From Oryzias latipes (taxonomy: Eukaryota > Chordata > Actinopteri > Beloniformes > Adrianichthyidae): a DNA stretch of 64,000 bases. The position numbers and the translations under genes were made by a program. The DNA is taken from NCBI RefSeq assembly GCF_002234675.1, contig NC_019871.2, forward strand, positions 16,834,331 through 16,898,330, read 5' to 3'. Below, piece by piece: positions 1 through 12,000 of the stretch (the stretch's first letter is position 1; the number at the start of each line of letters is the position of its first letter). The notes under the pieces are model-generated. The model worked only from the letters and a program-made list of their open reading frames with translations. It searched no databases and was not told the origin of the DNA.

Positions 1-894
1 AAGAAATACAAGGAATCTGGAGAACTTCACCGTTCAGTGCCAGGTATTTATCTCTGAATCACACTGGTTGAAGTTTTGGCTAAAGATGTCCGGGATTGAT
101 TTCAGGTTGGTGAATCGTATCGCTCCAAGTTAATCAATATTGACTATGAATCATATCAGCAACCACAAATTATGATGTGAATCAAATCGTTGTGAGAATG
201 AATAGTGATACCCCTGCAAGTTTTGCAATTCTGTCACAGTTTAGCTTTTAAGTTGTTTTTCTGCCAGTTGCACAAAATTCTTACAAAAAACAGATGACCC
301 AAATTCAGCCTGGGACACAAAACAAGAATACATTTCAAGCCAAAAGGAAACTTCTTAGGGTCAGCCAACAAGTCACTTGTAACACAATAGACAACTGCAC
401 GACAATCATCATAACTGAAACAGACTGAAAAACAAACAAACTTAAATGTTTGGAATGCCAAGAAAGAAGATGATCCAGTTGTGTCAGCTGGATCCCTGCA
501 TCATGTGTCCTCAAGGTGGTTTTTTGGTCGAGCCAAAGAAGGTGTAGCATGGGAAAAATGCATGTGTCTGAAGTGCAGTAGGCATCAACATCCACCACTC
601 CACATATCAGTCTTCAAACATGTAATACCAACTTCATAAGTCCTTTTTAAATAGTCCTTTATATACAAGCTGTCAGGATTTCTAAAATCTTAGAGCACAA
701 TAAGCCTCAAGGGGCCAACTAAAAGAGACAAAAAATAACTTGCTTTAGCTTGGAAGCCAATTACTTATTTAGCAAAAATATCAAAAAAATGGAAAATTAC
801 ATGGGATTCATCATTATATCCTTGTACTTTTTTACAATGACTTAGACAAATGTTCTTTTACCTGAGAGAGCAGCACTAACAGAAATTATTTAAG

Positions 895-1491
895 TTTTAA
901 AGACCCACTCCAATGGACATTGTGTCCAACACGTTCTTGTAGCCTTTTTCTCATGGAGCATATATAAAATCATTTAAGCTAAAACATGACTAAGTATTTA
1001 TTCATTCATATAGTGATGAATCCGATTTAAAAATGCCTTTTGAAAGCTCCCAGTTGAGATGCAAAAATTGAATTGGGCGGGCCAAAGTATCTCCAATCCA
1101 CTTTATTGTGATGCACCCACTTGTAGACAAACAGATCCATTAACATCTGCATTTTCATCGTCTGAGCTGGCATCTGGTTCAAAAGTGTACGGCTCCATAT
1201 TGTTCACCATTCTCGTTGTACTGCTGATGTTAGCTTGGAGTTGTGAGGGACTGTAAGCTAGCAGGACAGATTGTAAACAATGGGATGATGGGATATCAGT
1301 GGAGGCTGCAGCAGTCCCGCCCACAACTCAAGAGGCGAATTTCTAATAAACTCCAGCATTTCTGAACAAACTTTATCCTCAAACATGACTACAGTTTTAG
1401 GATTTTGGCGAAAAACAGCATAATCATAATAAAAGGATCCCTGGGAATGCTTTTACAATAGATCAAAAGATGATTGGAGTGGATTTTAAAA
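895..1491. mobile_element. MITE, family A copy 1 (about 600 bp, terminal inverted repeats)
   Basis: The left end reads TTTTAAAGACCCACTCCAAT (895-914). The right end (1,473-1,491) is its near-perfect reverse complement, ATTGGAGTGGATTTTAAAA, giving inverted repeats of about 20 bp. The interior has a minus-strand open frame (1,103-1,324) with a Y-x-F-E-P-D-x-S-S-D-D-E motif. A similar motif occurs in the related copy at 48,041-49,289. An inverted partial copy lies at 19,656-20,226. The TTAA-containing ends resemble TTAA-targeting MITEs such as the T2/Kolobok group, but the superfamily is inferred only from the termini. Confidence 0.7.
1103..1324 (-). pseudogene. Element-borne open frame with YxFEPDxSSDDE motif
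   Basis: This 73-residue open frame lies wholly inside MITE family A copy 1. Its core motif (PYTFEPDASSDDEN) is matched by a similar stretch in copy 3 (LYSFEADTSSDEES, within 48,866-49,138), so the reading frame is partly conserved between diverged copies. It is probably a remnant of a protein carried by the parental element or captured from a host gene. No catalytic motif is visible and no function is assigned. Confidence 0.4.
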
Positions 1492-2523
1492 GGTTAAAAT
1501 ACTCGTATTCTAATATTTCAGCCAAAAAAATGTTTTTAACAAATGTACCATGAATATTTGGCATCAATACAGTTTTAGTAAATGCGTGTCATTGTATATG
1601 ACATAAAGAAGCTGCTTTATATGAATCACATTTTAAGGCTAACACCATGAGAGTTTTAAGTTCACGTTAGGTCAATTTAATCCGCTATTAATCGGTGTTA
1701 AAAAACAAAAACAAAGGGGATTTTTTTGTACAGAAGCGCCGCATCCGATGAGCTCCACCCCGCCTCACAAACACGGAGCCTCTGTCCGTCTCTCTGGGAT
1801 TTTTAGCTGCGCCGGCCAACCTGGGCCTTTTAAGCGTGCAGCCAACGATTGACAGCAGATGAAAAAGGAGAGCATCTGTACGTCACAAATGCAAAGCGCC
1901 ACTGCATCACGCCAGGCTCATCTGCGTTCTTACAAAACACAACGCAAACCAGATGACAAGCGGCACTTCACGCCCTTTCCACATCACATGCAGACAGCAG
2001 CAGCAGTGTGTGCAGCAACACAGCGTTAGTTCAGCCTGTCCGCAGCGAAACAAACCCATGTCGTCAAACGTTAACGGGTAATAGATGATAAAAATGTCTA
2101 GCTCGATTTCCATGATGATGAGATGTAGTCTTATGACTCCACTGACTGACTGGGGGACTTTTTCTTTAAGCGTTAACTACACTAATTGAAAACTACAGAC
2201 CGAGTCAGAACTGCAAGTTTCGACACACAAACAACGCAACAGTAAATATTTTCACGACATGTTAGTTTCTAGCCTGACAAACCTGACCGTTCTACCAGCC
2301 GACATCTTAATATTTCTTCTTCAATTCGGTAGCAGCTAAAGTTAACGCAAGTTAGCTTCCCGTCAGAAAGTAAGTTAGCTTGCAGATTAAATCTTCACCC
2401 TGACAGTGGCTTCAAACATCCCCGCATAGTGAGCAACATTCAACTTAAACAACATTCTTTACTCGTCCTGGGCGTACTTCAAAGTTAACCAGATCCAAAA
2501 GATAAACTCGGGAGATAAGGTAC

Positions 2524-2556
2524 CTGCTGCTTCTCTCCAAGCGGCCTATCCGCCAT
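2524..2556 (-). CDS. Candidate first coding exon of an unidentified gene
   Basis: On the minus strand, an ATG in good context (CAAAATGG) opens 11 codons (M-A-D-R-P-L-G-E-K-Q-Q). They end at a strong splice donor, CAG|GTACCT. The exon lies inside a GC-rich promoter-like region. The gene would run leftward out of the window. I could not find its second exon in 1-2,523 and do not recognise the N-terminus. In the human genome PAFAH1B1 flanks CLUH, but this N-terminus does not fit that protein, so no name is given. Confidence 0.45.
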
Positions 2557-2920
2557 TTTGAGACAAAAAAGGAGGTGCAGAAACATTACAGCCACATCGT
2601 CATTTTCCCCACCTAACGTCAAACTCCTTCGACTGCGGTCAGATTCCTAGCGGAGCACCGCTTCAACTCACCGTATTCCGGCTGTCTGAGGATATCTCCA
2701 GTCGTCACCAACGGCAACACGACCCGAAAAGGGCGTGAGTTTTTTCCGCTCCTGAGTGTGATCTTGTGATGCGGAGGTGAAGTGCGGTCTCTGCTCCTCT
2801 GCTTGTTTTTTCGTCCGTTACCGCAGTCGCCTTCGCCGGGGTACGCGCACGAAAGTCGCGTTCACTGCTTGGAGGGAGCGCGCACGCCCTTGACAGCGCG
2901 GGGGAGAGAGGGGGGGCATT
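2557..2920 (-). promoter_or_regulatory. GC-rich promoter region of the left-hand gene
   Basis: The sequence changes abruptly from AT-rich to CpG-containing DNA, with runs such as GTACGCGCACGAAAGTCGCG at about 2,840. There is no TATA box at a fixed distance. The placement upstream of the minus-strand ATG at 2,556 suggests a CpG-type promoter with the transcription start around 2,600-2,750. A second donor-like site (ACG|GTGAGT, near 2,670) may mark an alternative 5' leader exon. The region could also fire rightward, but no plus-strand exon was found. Confidence 0.5.
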
Positions 2921-4426
2921 TTAATTTGCCTGTTAACTCCTACATGACCGCGCAACAGTAGCTCGGCTTTATCACAGAAAATATCATTTAAATCGCTTTA
3001 AAAAATCACATTTGAAACAGTTGCCTACATCAAATCAATATTTCACATTTAATAAGACATTTTCAGTACAAAATATACTTTATTCATTATTCGTAATTCT
3101 TATTTATAGCCTAAACGTATTTGTATGTACTATACTATCGTTTTTACATTGTACGATTGATTTTTTTTTTTATTTAGACCAAAAAGGAAAACATGTGTGA
3201 AAGAGAAAAAAAAGGTAATTTTGATTTACTCATTTAACTTGTCCCTTTTATTTTTTAATTTTCATTGTGTATAGCATTTTTGTTTTTGCTTATTTCATGC
3301 AAAATTGGCAGCATCAGTTAAATAGACCACTTCTTATTAGTTAACTAAAGTATTAATCTAATTAGAACATTTCACTTAAACTTATTTAGCCTTATTGATA
3401 TAAGCCCTTGTTGATTTCACTTAAGATCTGAGTTCTTATTTGTTTAAAGTCTAAAAAGGATCCCCAAGCAAGTATTTTACAAGTTTTATTTTAATACAAA
3501 CCCATACTCAGACAAAGAAAGTAGAATAGAAAGCAACAAATACCACACACTATCAGATGAAGCAGATTTGCCCACAATGCATACAAGGAGCCTTTGAGCA
3601 GATTTTTCATCCATATAAAACATTCAGACATAATTTATAGCGTTGCAGACACAACAAATGAATATGGTGGGAATCACTGAAGTTCATATTGGGGATAAAT
3701 AGCTATAATATTCCACACAGATTTGTTCTTCAATTACAAAAAAAACATGTTTAAACCTTGTTTTTTCCACAGGATCTCAAACAGTAAGTGAAACAGTCGC
3801 CACTGACTGCATAGCACATCAATAAACAGTCATATCTTTTAAAATTGATGTGCAGTAGAGTTTACACTTCACTTTTTCATTTGTTATTGTATTCAAGGCT
3901 GCACTTTTAGGAGAAATCGTTAAAACATAGAAAAAACATCTCCAGTTGGTGCATCAATAATTCTTTGCAAATTTACTTAAAACAAACACCAAACCTTTAA
4001 ATTTATTGATAAGGAGATTGCAACTGATCCCAAAACTATTGATATATTAAGTAAGAAGCACTAAAGCATATGCCCATCTCTACTGCAATAGTTTTTTGTT
4101 TAGTCTGTGTGACTGGTAGGAAAAGGGTTGCTCTGCCACCTAGTGGAGGATGTTGATAACAGCGAGCAGACCCGGTAGGCAGAAAATCAAGTTAAAATGA
4201 GGTTAAAACAAAAATCTCAAAATGTGCCACAAGAGACCCAGATGAGGAAATCTGGAAGCAAACAAAAGATGTGTATATTGTTAAGTATTACCCATAAGCA
4301 CCCACTATCCGTTCAGATATGACAAACATAAATGCTGCTCTGCTGCAAGGTATTTCCTGTTTAAAAAAACAAAAAAGTAAAAAACCCATCTTCCAGTCAT
4401 GGGGGGTTGGCTCTGCATTTGTCTTC

Positions 4427-6039
4427 TTTATTTTCACACGATTCCGCCGGTACATCAAGTCACCATCTTGCATTTCTTTAGTCGAGTAAAAACCATCAAA
4501 ATCGTCTCCATTGCCACCTCTCTATTGCTTTAATCACATACATCTACATACAGCATTGAATGTATACAAACAAACCTTAAGCAGGCTTTTTTCTTTTTTT
4601 GGTGCAGCAACATGAGGCAGCCTTGTTTCTGTCCATGTCCGATAATGCTGTGAATACACAGCAAGAGAAAGTGCACTGAAACTCCTCTCTTGGTTAGATA
4701 TTGTCTGATACATGAAAAAAAAAAAAAAGAAGACTCGATGAATTAATGGAAAACAAACCACCTATAGCTCCAGTGAAAGCGTCACTACTGCCAACGTTGA
4801 GCACCTGTGATGGTGAGAAAAGGTTTACCGGAGTGCCTTCTTCCCATGTCAGCACGTTTACACCATTGGTGGCCATGAAGGTTGTGGGATCGATGGGGAA
4901 ACAGCCATTTAACCGCTTCACTTTGTGTAGAAGTATAAAACATTTGGAAAGCAAATGTTTGCAGCCTCTATTCTAACTACGCAGTAGCAGAAAGCAGCAA
5001 CGGTCTCCTGTTGGACTACACGTAGACACACATACACAAGCACACAATTTCCTTTAGTGTGTAAAAATAGAAGATTGCGCACAGCTTTTTATATAGAGAA
5101 CTAAGATTTAAAGTGGACGTATTTCAAACCTGCCTTCTCCATTAAGTACCTGTCTAAATCCAACAGAGATTTACACATCTTTTACACCTCTATACAGTTT
5201 CTATAAAACAAGCATGGCTTAAATTAACTGCTAATCAACAAGCATCATTGCCTTCTTGATTCTCAAAAAACAAAATCCATTTACTTAAAAAATTGACAAA
5301 AAAAATCGAAAAGAAAGAAAATGAATGAAATGAAAGGGGAGAAAGAGCTTCACGTCATTTGTCTGTTCCGAGGAACTTAAACTCAGAAACACTGCAATGG
5401 GAAGGTGTTCCTCTGGGAACATTCTGTGTAATAAGGTTCAGATTCATTTACCATCAGGTGTGTCTAAAGGATGAGTGGCTGCTGCAAAGTGGCAACAAAA
5501 AAGCCACAATGAAGGAAAGTTACATTCTACAGCCCCACTTAAAAACAAAAATCTGAAATTGAATGACTCCTCTCTTGTCTTAGTGCACAGTAGAAAGAAC
5601 CCCTGAGTTGTAGGACAGGGTGGATGCTTCATTCACACAAAGCACCTTTTTGGGGGAGATAACAGGGGAGCTACATAACAATAGATCTTTGAGGCTCTGT
5701 AGGCAATTGATTGCAGGGTTGTGGGGAGCTTGAGTTGCGAAAAAGATGGTCTGGGGATGAAAATATAGTGGATAAGGCGCTGGTATACAAGGTCATGGTC
5801 ATTCTTGGTCTCCTTGACTCTACTGAAACTTCTTCAAAACAATCAGATTTCTCAGCAGCCAACACAGTCAGTGACGTCGTCACCACGTTGTCTTTGAAAT
5901 TGCACATCAGACTGATTTTATGCGGTTTGCCTCATCTTCTTCCTCCCGATTATATCTTGTAGGAAACTTCTGTACTTTATCCTACAGCTCATACAGTTTT
6001 CTATAGCCTGCAGTACTTTACTGAAGGTTTTTGAAATAT
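4427..6039 (-). other. cluh: cluh 3' untranslated region (estimated)
   Basis: The cluh stop codon is at 6,040-6,042. The first clear minus-strand AATAAA downstream is at 4,427-4,432 (TTTATT on the plus strand), which would give a 3' UTR of about 1.6 kb. A further AATAAA lies near 3,486-3,491. The true poly(A) site cannot be fixed from sequence alone. No coding sequence or repeat was recognised in this stretch. The interval 2,921-4,426 likewise contains nothing recognisable. Confidence 0.4.
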
Positions 6040-9000
6040 TTAATCAATAGGGATTTTATCTTCTATTTCCATTGGGTTCTCCTCAGTGGAATCCTCAGTC
6101 TTTCCCAGCTCCTGCAGCTGATGCCTCCTCTGCACCTCAGCCTTCAGGTTTTCCAGATCCTTTTGGCTAAAGAAAAAATCAATATGAAAAAAACAGAAAA
6201 GAAAAAAAAGAGGTTAAGGTCCTTTGAAGACACCTCGAAGTCACGTGTCAGATCTTTTCAGCGATAGTGACGGTCTTAAAAATAACATCCCCATCACTTT
6301 AACATAAAGTATTTACTTTTTTTTTGCAATGGTTATCTCAACCCCGATTTCCATACACAAGTATATTTCACCGCATGCTTCTTTACTACATGCGTGCTCA
6401 AGATAAACCAGAGTGAAGGAAGCATCAACTCCACACATCTCCAACAACAACTAATAAATTGTTAACACACAAACTCTTAGCATTTGCATTTATCTGACAT
6501 GACATCCTTTTCTAGAACAGTTGCAGTTTTCACCGCCTAAAACAAATTAATTTTGATGCACAACAGTTAGATTTAATTAAAGAATACAAACAATTTGATT
6601 ATATATTAAACACATTTTCATCCACTTCAATGTTTTTGTTTGAAAAATAGTTTCTACATAACTAGAGACTTAAAGGGTCTAAATAATGCTAAATCAACTT
6701 TTTTGAGCTCCAAGTGTATAATAATGTTCAATCCTCACTGTAAAGAACCCCAAAGCTGTATTTTGATCCATTCACGCATCTCTTGAGCTTTCCTCTAAAA
6801 ACCTGCTTTATGGGCACCAGCCCCTCCCAATCCACAAAACTTTGTGTGTTCTCACATTATGACATAGATACGTGAGGACCCGCCCCTTCCAGGAAGAGTC
6901 TGCACTGACAGCTCCGCCCCCAGGCTAACACACAAACCCACCCTCTTCCGTGGAGCTAGCGGTGATCGACAGAAAGTTTGGAGTGCAAAAGTTTGGATGT
7001 ATGTTTTTGTGGGCGAGACGCAAACACGCTGGAAAGGCCGGCTCCAGGATGACATCATGAAATGGGCGGCAACCACAAGGAGAGAAAGCCGGCACCTCAG
7101 AGATCAAGACATCTTACTTCCATTTTGGGAAAAAAACTAATATTTAATAAAAAAAACTTGTTCTTTAGTGTGCCAAAGGTAATATATTATCATATACATT
7201 GATTAAGTCTACTATAAAAGGCTTAAGAATAGCGTTATATAGACCCTTTAAGGCAATTTACTTGCACATCCATAAAGCTTCTTTGTATCTCATCTACCCC
7301 TGTAGTTGATAAAAACAGATGGTTTTAACTTCTGAAAGTCATGTGGCAATATGATGACTTCCCACAGTCCAACTAATTTTTTCGTCTTTATTTCAGTATG
7401 AACATTTGTTAGAAATAGGTTTAAAAAGCAAACAAAACATATAAAAATACCCAAGACTAGCATACATTTTGTGATTTATAGTTTAATGTTTAAAGAAGTG
7501 AGGATGGTCAGAGTGAACTGTAAATTTAAAAAAATGAAAATCAAAATGCACAAACAGAGCTACTGCTCCCGACTCTACCTCAGTGGTATAAAGATGATGC
7601 CGTTGATGATGTTGAGCTGCTCCAGGACGCTGGCCATGCTGGGGGCAGTGAACTGAAAAACAAAGCAACGGTAATGGATTCCTGCGGGCTATTTTAATAC
7701 TGAATACTGAATGAGTCTGGGCAGTCACCTTGAGGGGCATTATGCTGGCGTTGGACCCATTCTTGTAGATTTCATTCATGGTTCTCTGAAGGGCTACAGC
7801 CTGCTGGGTGAGATACTTCAGATAATCTGAGCTCTCCTTGGTTTTCTCATGAGCCTCCCCCATCTGAGGGAAGGAGAAGGGGAACAACTCATAAATGAAC
7901 ATGGCAAACCTTCCACAGGGAAATGTGCGTCCTCTCACATGCATACCTGGTTCTTGTAAATAGTGTAACCCTCCTTCTCATGCTGAAGAGCAGAGCGAAA
8001 CTCGGCCTTGCTCTCGTAGACCCTCGCAACTAAATGATGGCTGAACGAAATAAACCAATGTCAGACATCAAGAGAGCCTCCATTTTGAACATTAACATGA
8101 TGCTCGTCCGCCCACCTGAGAGCCACTTTAAGGGACCGGACTCCATGATACTTGGAGTTGATGGTCAAGGCGTTCTCGAGGAATCTCAAAGATAAATCGT
8201 ACTCCATCACTCCGTGCAGCACCAGCCCAATATTACTCTGTAAAACACCAAAACGGATAAATCAACAGTCTAAAACCCGTTTTCTATATAAAATGTGCTA
8301 TGCAACTTTAAAAACCCTGACGTTTACTCACATCTATTAGTGCCATCTCTGGGTGATCCTCGCCACAGACCAGGAGCATGAGGTAACGAGCGCGGTAAAG
8401 CAGCTTCAGGGCGGTGGAGAGCTGGCCGTTAGCAAAGCAGTACAGAGCCAGGTGCATCTGAGAAGTCGAGGGCACAAGCAGTTAAGGATTCTGAACATTG
8501 AGCACACTTCAGAAAGTTTTGGATCTGGAAACTCACATATTCTTGAATTGTGTTGGGGTGCTCGATGCCGAGAACTCGCTCACTCATCAGAACTGCCTTT
8601 TGCTGATTACTGAGAGCCTGCACAGAAAACACGCATGTCGGTTCTGGCTTTGAAAGGAAAAATAAAGTCGTGGTTGGTTCGTGCTTACCTCAGGGTGGTC
8701 CCCCATAATGTAATTAAGGCGAGCCAGCAGGCGCAGACAGGCACAAATCTCCACGTGCATGGCTCCATACACATTATTGAAGAGATTAAGGGCTTCGTTG
8801 ATAAGTTCACAGCCCTCTTTCAGAAAACCTTAAAACAGAATATCAGACTGTAAATACACGGTTTTCAGAAAATAGTCATGGTTCCTAAAGCAGCTTCATG
8901 CATGACAGCATCTGGACAGTGATCCTGTTGGAGCCCCACCCACCTTGCTGCACTTTGGCCTGTCCACTCTGGAAGAAGTGGAAGGCATCAGAGGCTTTGG

Positions 9001-12000
9001 GGTTGACGTGTTTCACAACAGGAAAAATATTCAGGATGTCCTCCTCGGTGAAGGTGGGCTTGTGGCGACTGTCAAAGTTGTACTCTTTTAACAGAATCTG
9101 CCATCAAAAGACACTTGATCAGAAACAGAAATAAAGAAAAAAACCTAACACTTGGTTCCTAAACTGTCCTACCTGGATGCCAGTTTTGATTGAAATCTCT
9201 CTGAGCAGAGTGGTTTTCTGAAGGCCATATTTCTCCACAACCTGGTCGACACTTTCACTTAGGAAATATCAGACATAATGTTTGTTAATGTTTGGAAGTG
9301 CGGGAGGAAAATTCTTATTGCCTGTAGTGGAATGGATTCTTACCAGTGTATGCTAAAGTAGAAGTAGCTCTGGGCCTCAGAAGCAATGTTCTTCCACAAC
9401 TCGCTGGGGGTCAGGCTGGCCCACGCCGTGTTGTCTCCTCCCCCTGGGACCCTGTTGCGGCGCTTGCGGTTTTTGCGCCGTGACACAAGCTCGTCGGGAG
9501 GTAGATGTGCGACTGCGTCAGTGAAGGAGCTCAGAAAGCAGTTCAGGAAATGACTTACAGCTGCAGACAGAGCCGAAAGCTCCACTCCCTACAGAAGGAC
9601 CAAACAAAGACAGCACTCAGGATAAAGATGGGGTCGTCTTTTAAGGCAGCAACATTACCTGCAGGCTTTTGTTTTTTCTACAAACCTGAAGGTATGTTTT
9701 GAAGATGTGTTTTGCACATCTGGTGATCAGCTCCATGATCCCTATTCTCTGCAATAAAGAAGGAAACAAATCAGGATGATTATTTTTGGGACTAAAAGGA
9801 GCATAGTCCTTCAGATGGGCGATAACCAGACTCACATAAAAGTGCTCTAGCTGAGTTTTAGCTGGAGTCTTGTCGACAAACTCCAGAACTGTCCCCAAAT
9901 ACCGAACATTAATCCCTCTCTGGTGCAAAGCCTCCGTTAGTGTGGCTCCGTCCATGGGCAGGGCGCTGTGGTCCAAATAGTCTTTAATCTGGTTAAAAAC
10001 CACACGTTCACTCGTTCAATGCACACCTCCCTAAATGCATGTTTATTTACAAGATTACTCTTGTTTTACTGACCAGTGAAGGGATCTGACAGGAAACCAG
10101 GAAAGCAGCAGCATCTTTGAGAAGCTGCTTCTGCTTCTGGATGTCCTCTGCAATGTCTTCTGGGAAGCGCACTCCTGTAGAACGTACAGATATTTAACAA
10201 AATAAGGGATTTTTCTGCAACTCAATACAAACAAAGTATTTGTTAAGTAATGTTTAAAGACATTAGTAGAACACCACAAGTTGGAAGAAGATTTTTTTCT
10301 TGATCGCAAAGGTGGATTTGACAAACAGAAAGATGAATCCAAGGTGAAAAGATGGGGTTAATTACCGTAGATTATAAAGAAACCAATGGAGTGACCCATA
10401 ATGAATTCTGTTTTTCTAATTTACAGGAAAATGTCTTATAGCTACAAGTATAACCTTGACACGTTTTTTAAAATAATTGTCAACCCCAACTATAAACGAG
10501 AAGGTTCCTCTTGGTTTTCAGGCTCACCTGGAGAGAAGATGTCTGGGTTGAAACGGATATCGAAGGACGTGTTGCTGATGGAGCCAACAGCTCTGCAGGC
10601 GTTGAGGACGACTTCCCGGCTTTTGGGATCTGCTCGTCATTGAGAACATAAATGTACATGTTATTCTTACAAAAAGATGTAAACAAATCTGAGATGGTCA
10701 GCTGCATTCACCATCTGTCACATGCTCCTAAAAGTTGACAATTTTAAAATCATACTATTCTTCAGAAAGCAGGTGAGGTCAGATGAGGAAAAACTCAACA
10801 ACAAACTAAATTTATTGTTGTTAGTAATCCAGAGGCAGCCAAAAACACCCTGTTAACAGCAAACCACAAAGATTACCAGAGGAGAAAGCCACCACCTTTT
10901 GATTTTTAGGAGACACTTGACTATGCAATTCGTTTGTCAATCAGGGTTAATTGAAATTTTATCGTTTTGGAACTCAAACACCTTTGGATTAATAAAAACA
11001 TCCACAAACTATCAGTTCATTGGTTTGAATCCTAAAGGGACCACATGCTGGTAACGGAGCCAACCGTCTACCCCAATGCAGGCTCAGACGAGAGCAGTGA
11101 CAGCTAATCAGGTGGAAAAAAGGATGAAATACTTTAATAATCAAGAATTTGTTCTTTCGGTTTAATCGTGGTTTAACTGAATCCACCAGAATAGCTCTCC
11201 TTGCATTTCTGCAGCCTAGCGTTTTGGGGTACTTTCAGACGTACCGATACCTGCTCCATCTTCGGCAACTAAGGTCTCCGCCAGTTCTTTGGCTTGAGCT
11301 AATCCTGGAATAGTTTCCTCAAGATCCTTACCCTCCAGTGGGCTTTTGCATTCCCCATTCTGGGTGGCTGCAGATTCTAGAGACCCAATTATTGTGGACT
11401 TCAAGGAGCTTTCCTCCTTTTCAGTTCCTGTTTGTGAGGCAGCAGGGGCACTGCTGTCCGTCTGACTTGTGCTGTTTGTGGAGGCTTCTGTTGCATTTAA
11501 AGGCTCTGCAGCAGCAGCAGCAGTCTGTGTCTGGTTTGTGTCTGCACTGGTCACTGTGGGGGTGTCAGAGGTTTCAGTGATGGCGGGAGCATCTGTCTTG
11601 TTAGAGTCTCTGTTTGCTTTTTGCTGCATGAGCTGCAACGCTGCCATCTTCATGAAAAGCAGATACCTAAAAAATAAAAAAAATAAAAAAGGTCGTAAAA
11701 CTGTCCATCAACACATCTGTCACCTCTGCACTGACAAAAGAGGGAAAGCGCAGCACCTACCTGTGCTCAACAAAGGCCTCGATGAGTTCTTGGCGAAGAC
11801 AAGCCAAGCGATGACGATGCTGACGAGGGAAACCGAGCCGCTTGCTCTCCGCAGAGAGCTCCTCTCCGTCAACTGGGAGGAAGTTGAGGTCGGGGGGGAA
11901 AGTACGAAGAAGGTCCAGGATGTAATGTCTGCCATCATTCCCAATGATTCCCTTGCATTCGACGGAGGAACACAGCTCCACCTTCTCGTCCTTCTCATTC

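Larger units (their letters stand above)
1..2523. other. Non-coding stretch, probable intron 1 of a left-hand gene
   Basis: No exon could be recognised here on either strand. The sequence is AT-rich, with stop codons in all frames. It holds one MITE (895-1,491). If the first exon proposed at 2,524-2,556 is real, this whole stretch is its first intron and continues beyond the window. Short open frames at 234-461 and 335-598 on the minus strand lack splice-site framing and any recognisable protein motif, so they are not called as genes. Confidence 0.5.

Noticed and set aside
335..598. 87-residue minus-strand open frame near the left edge
   Set aside because: No recognisable motif, no convincing splice sites and AT-rich context. 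It could not be linked to the first exon at 2,524.
1..2523. PAFAH1B1 (LIS1) coding exons, expected next to CLUH by human synteny
   Set aside because: No segment translates to the LisH, coiled-coil or WD40 sequence of that protein in this window.
4694..4954. 86-residue minus-strand frame in the cluh 3' region
   Set aside because: It lies in the presumed 3' UTR, has no family resemblance, and ends in a phenylalanine run encoded by a poly-A tract.
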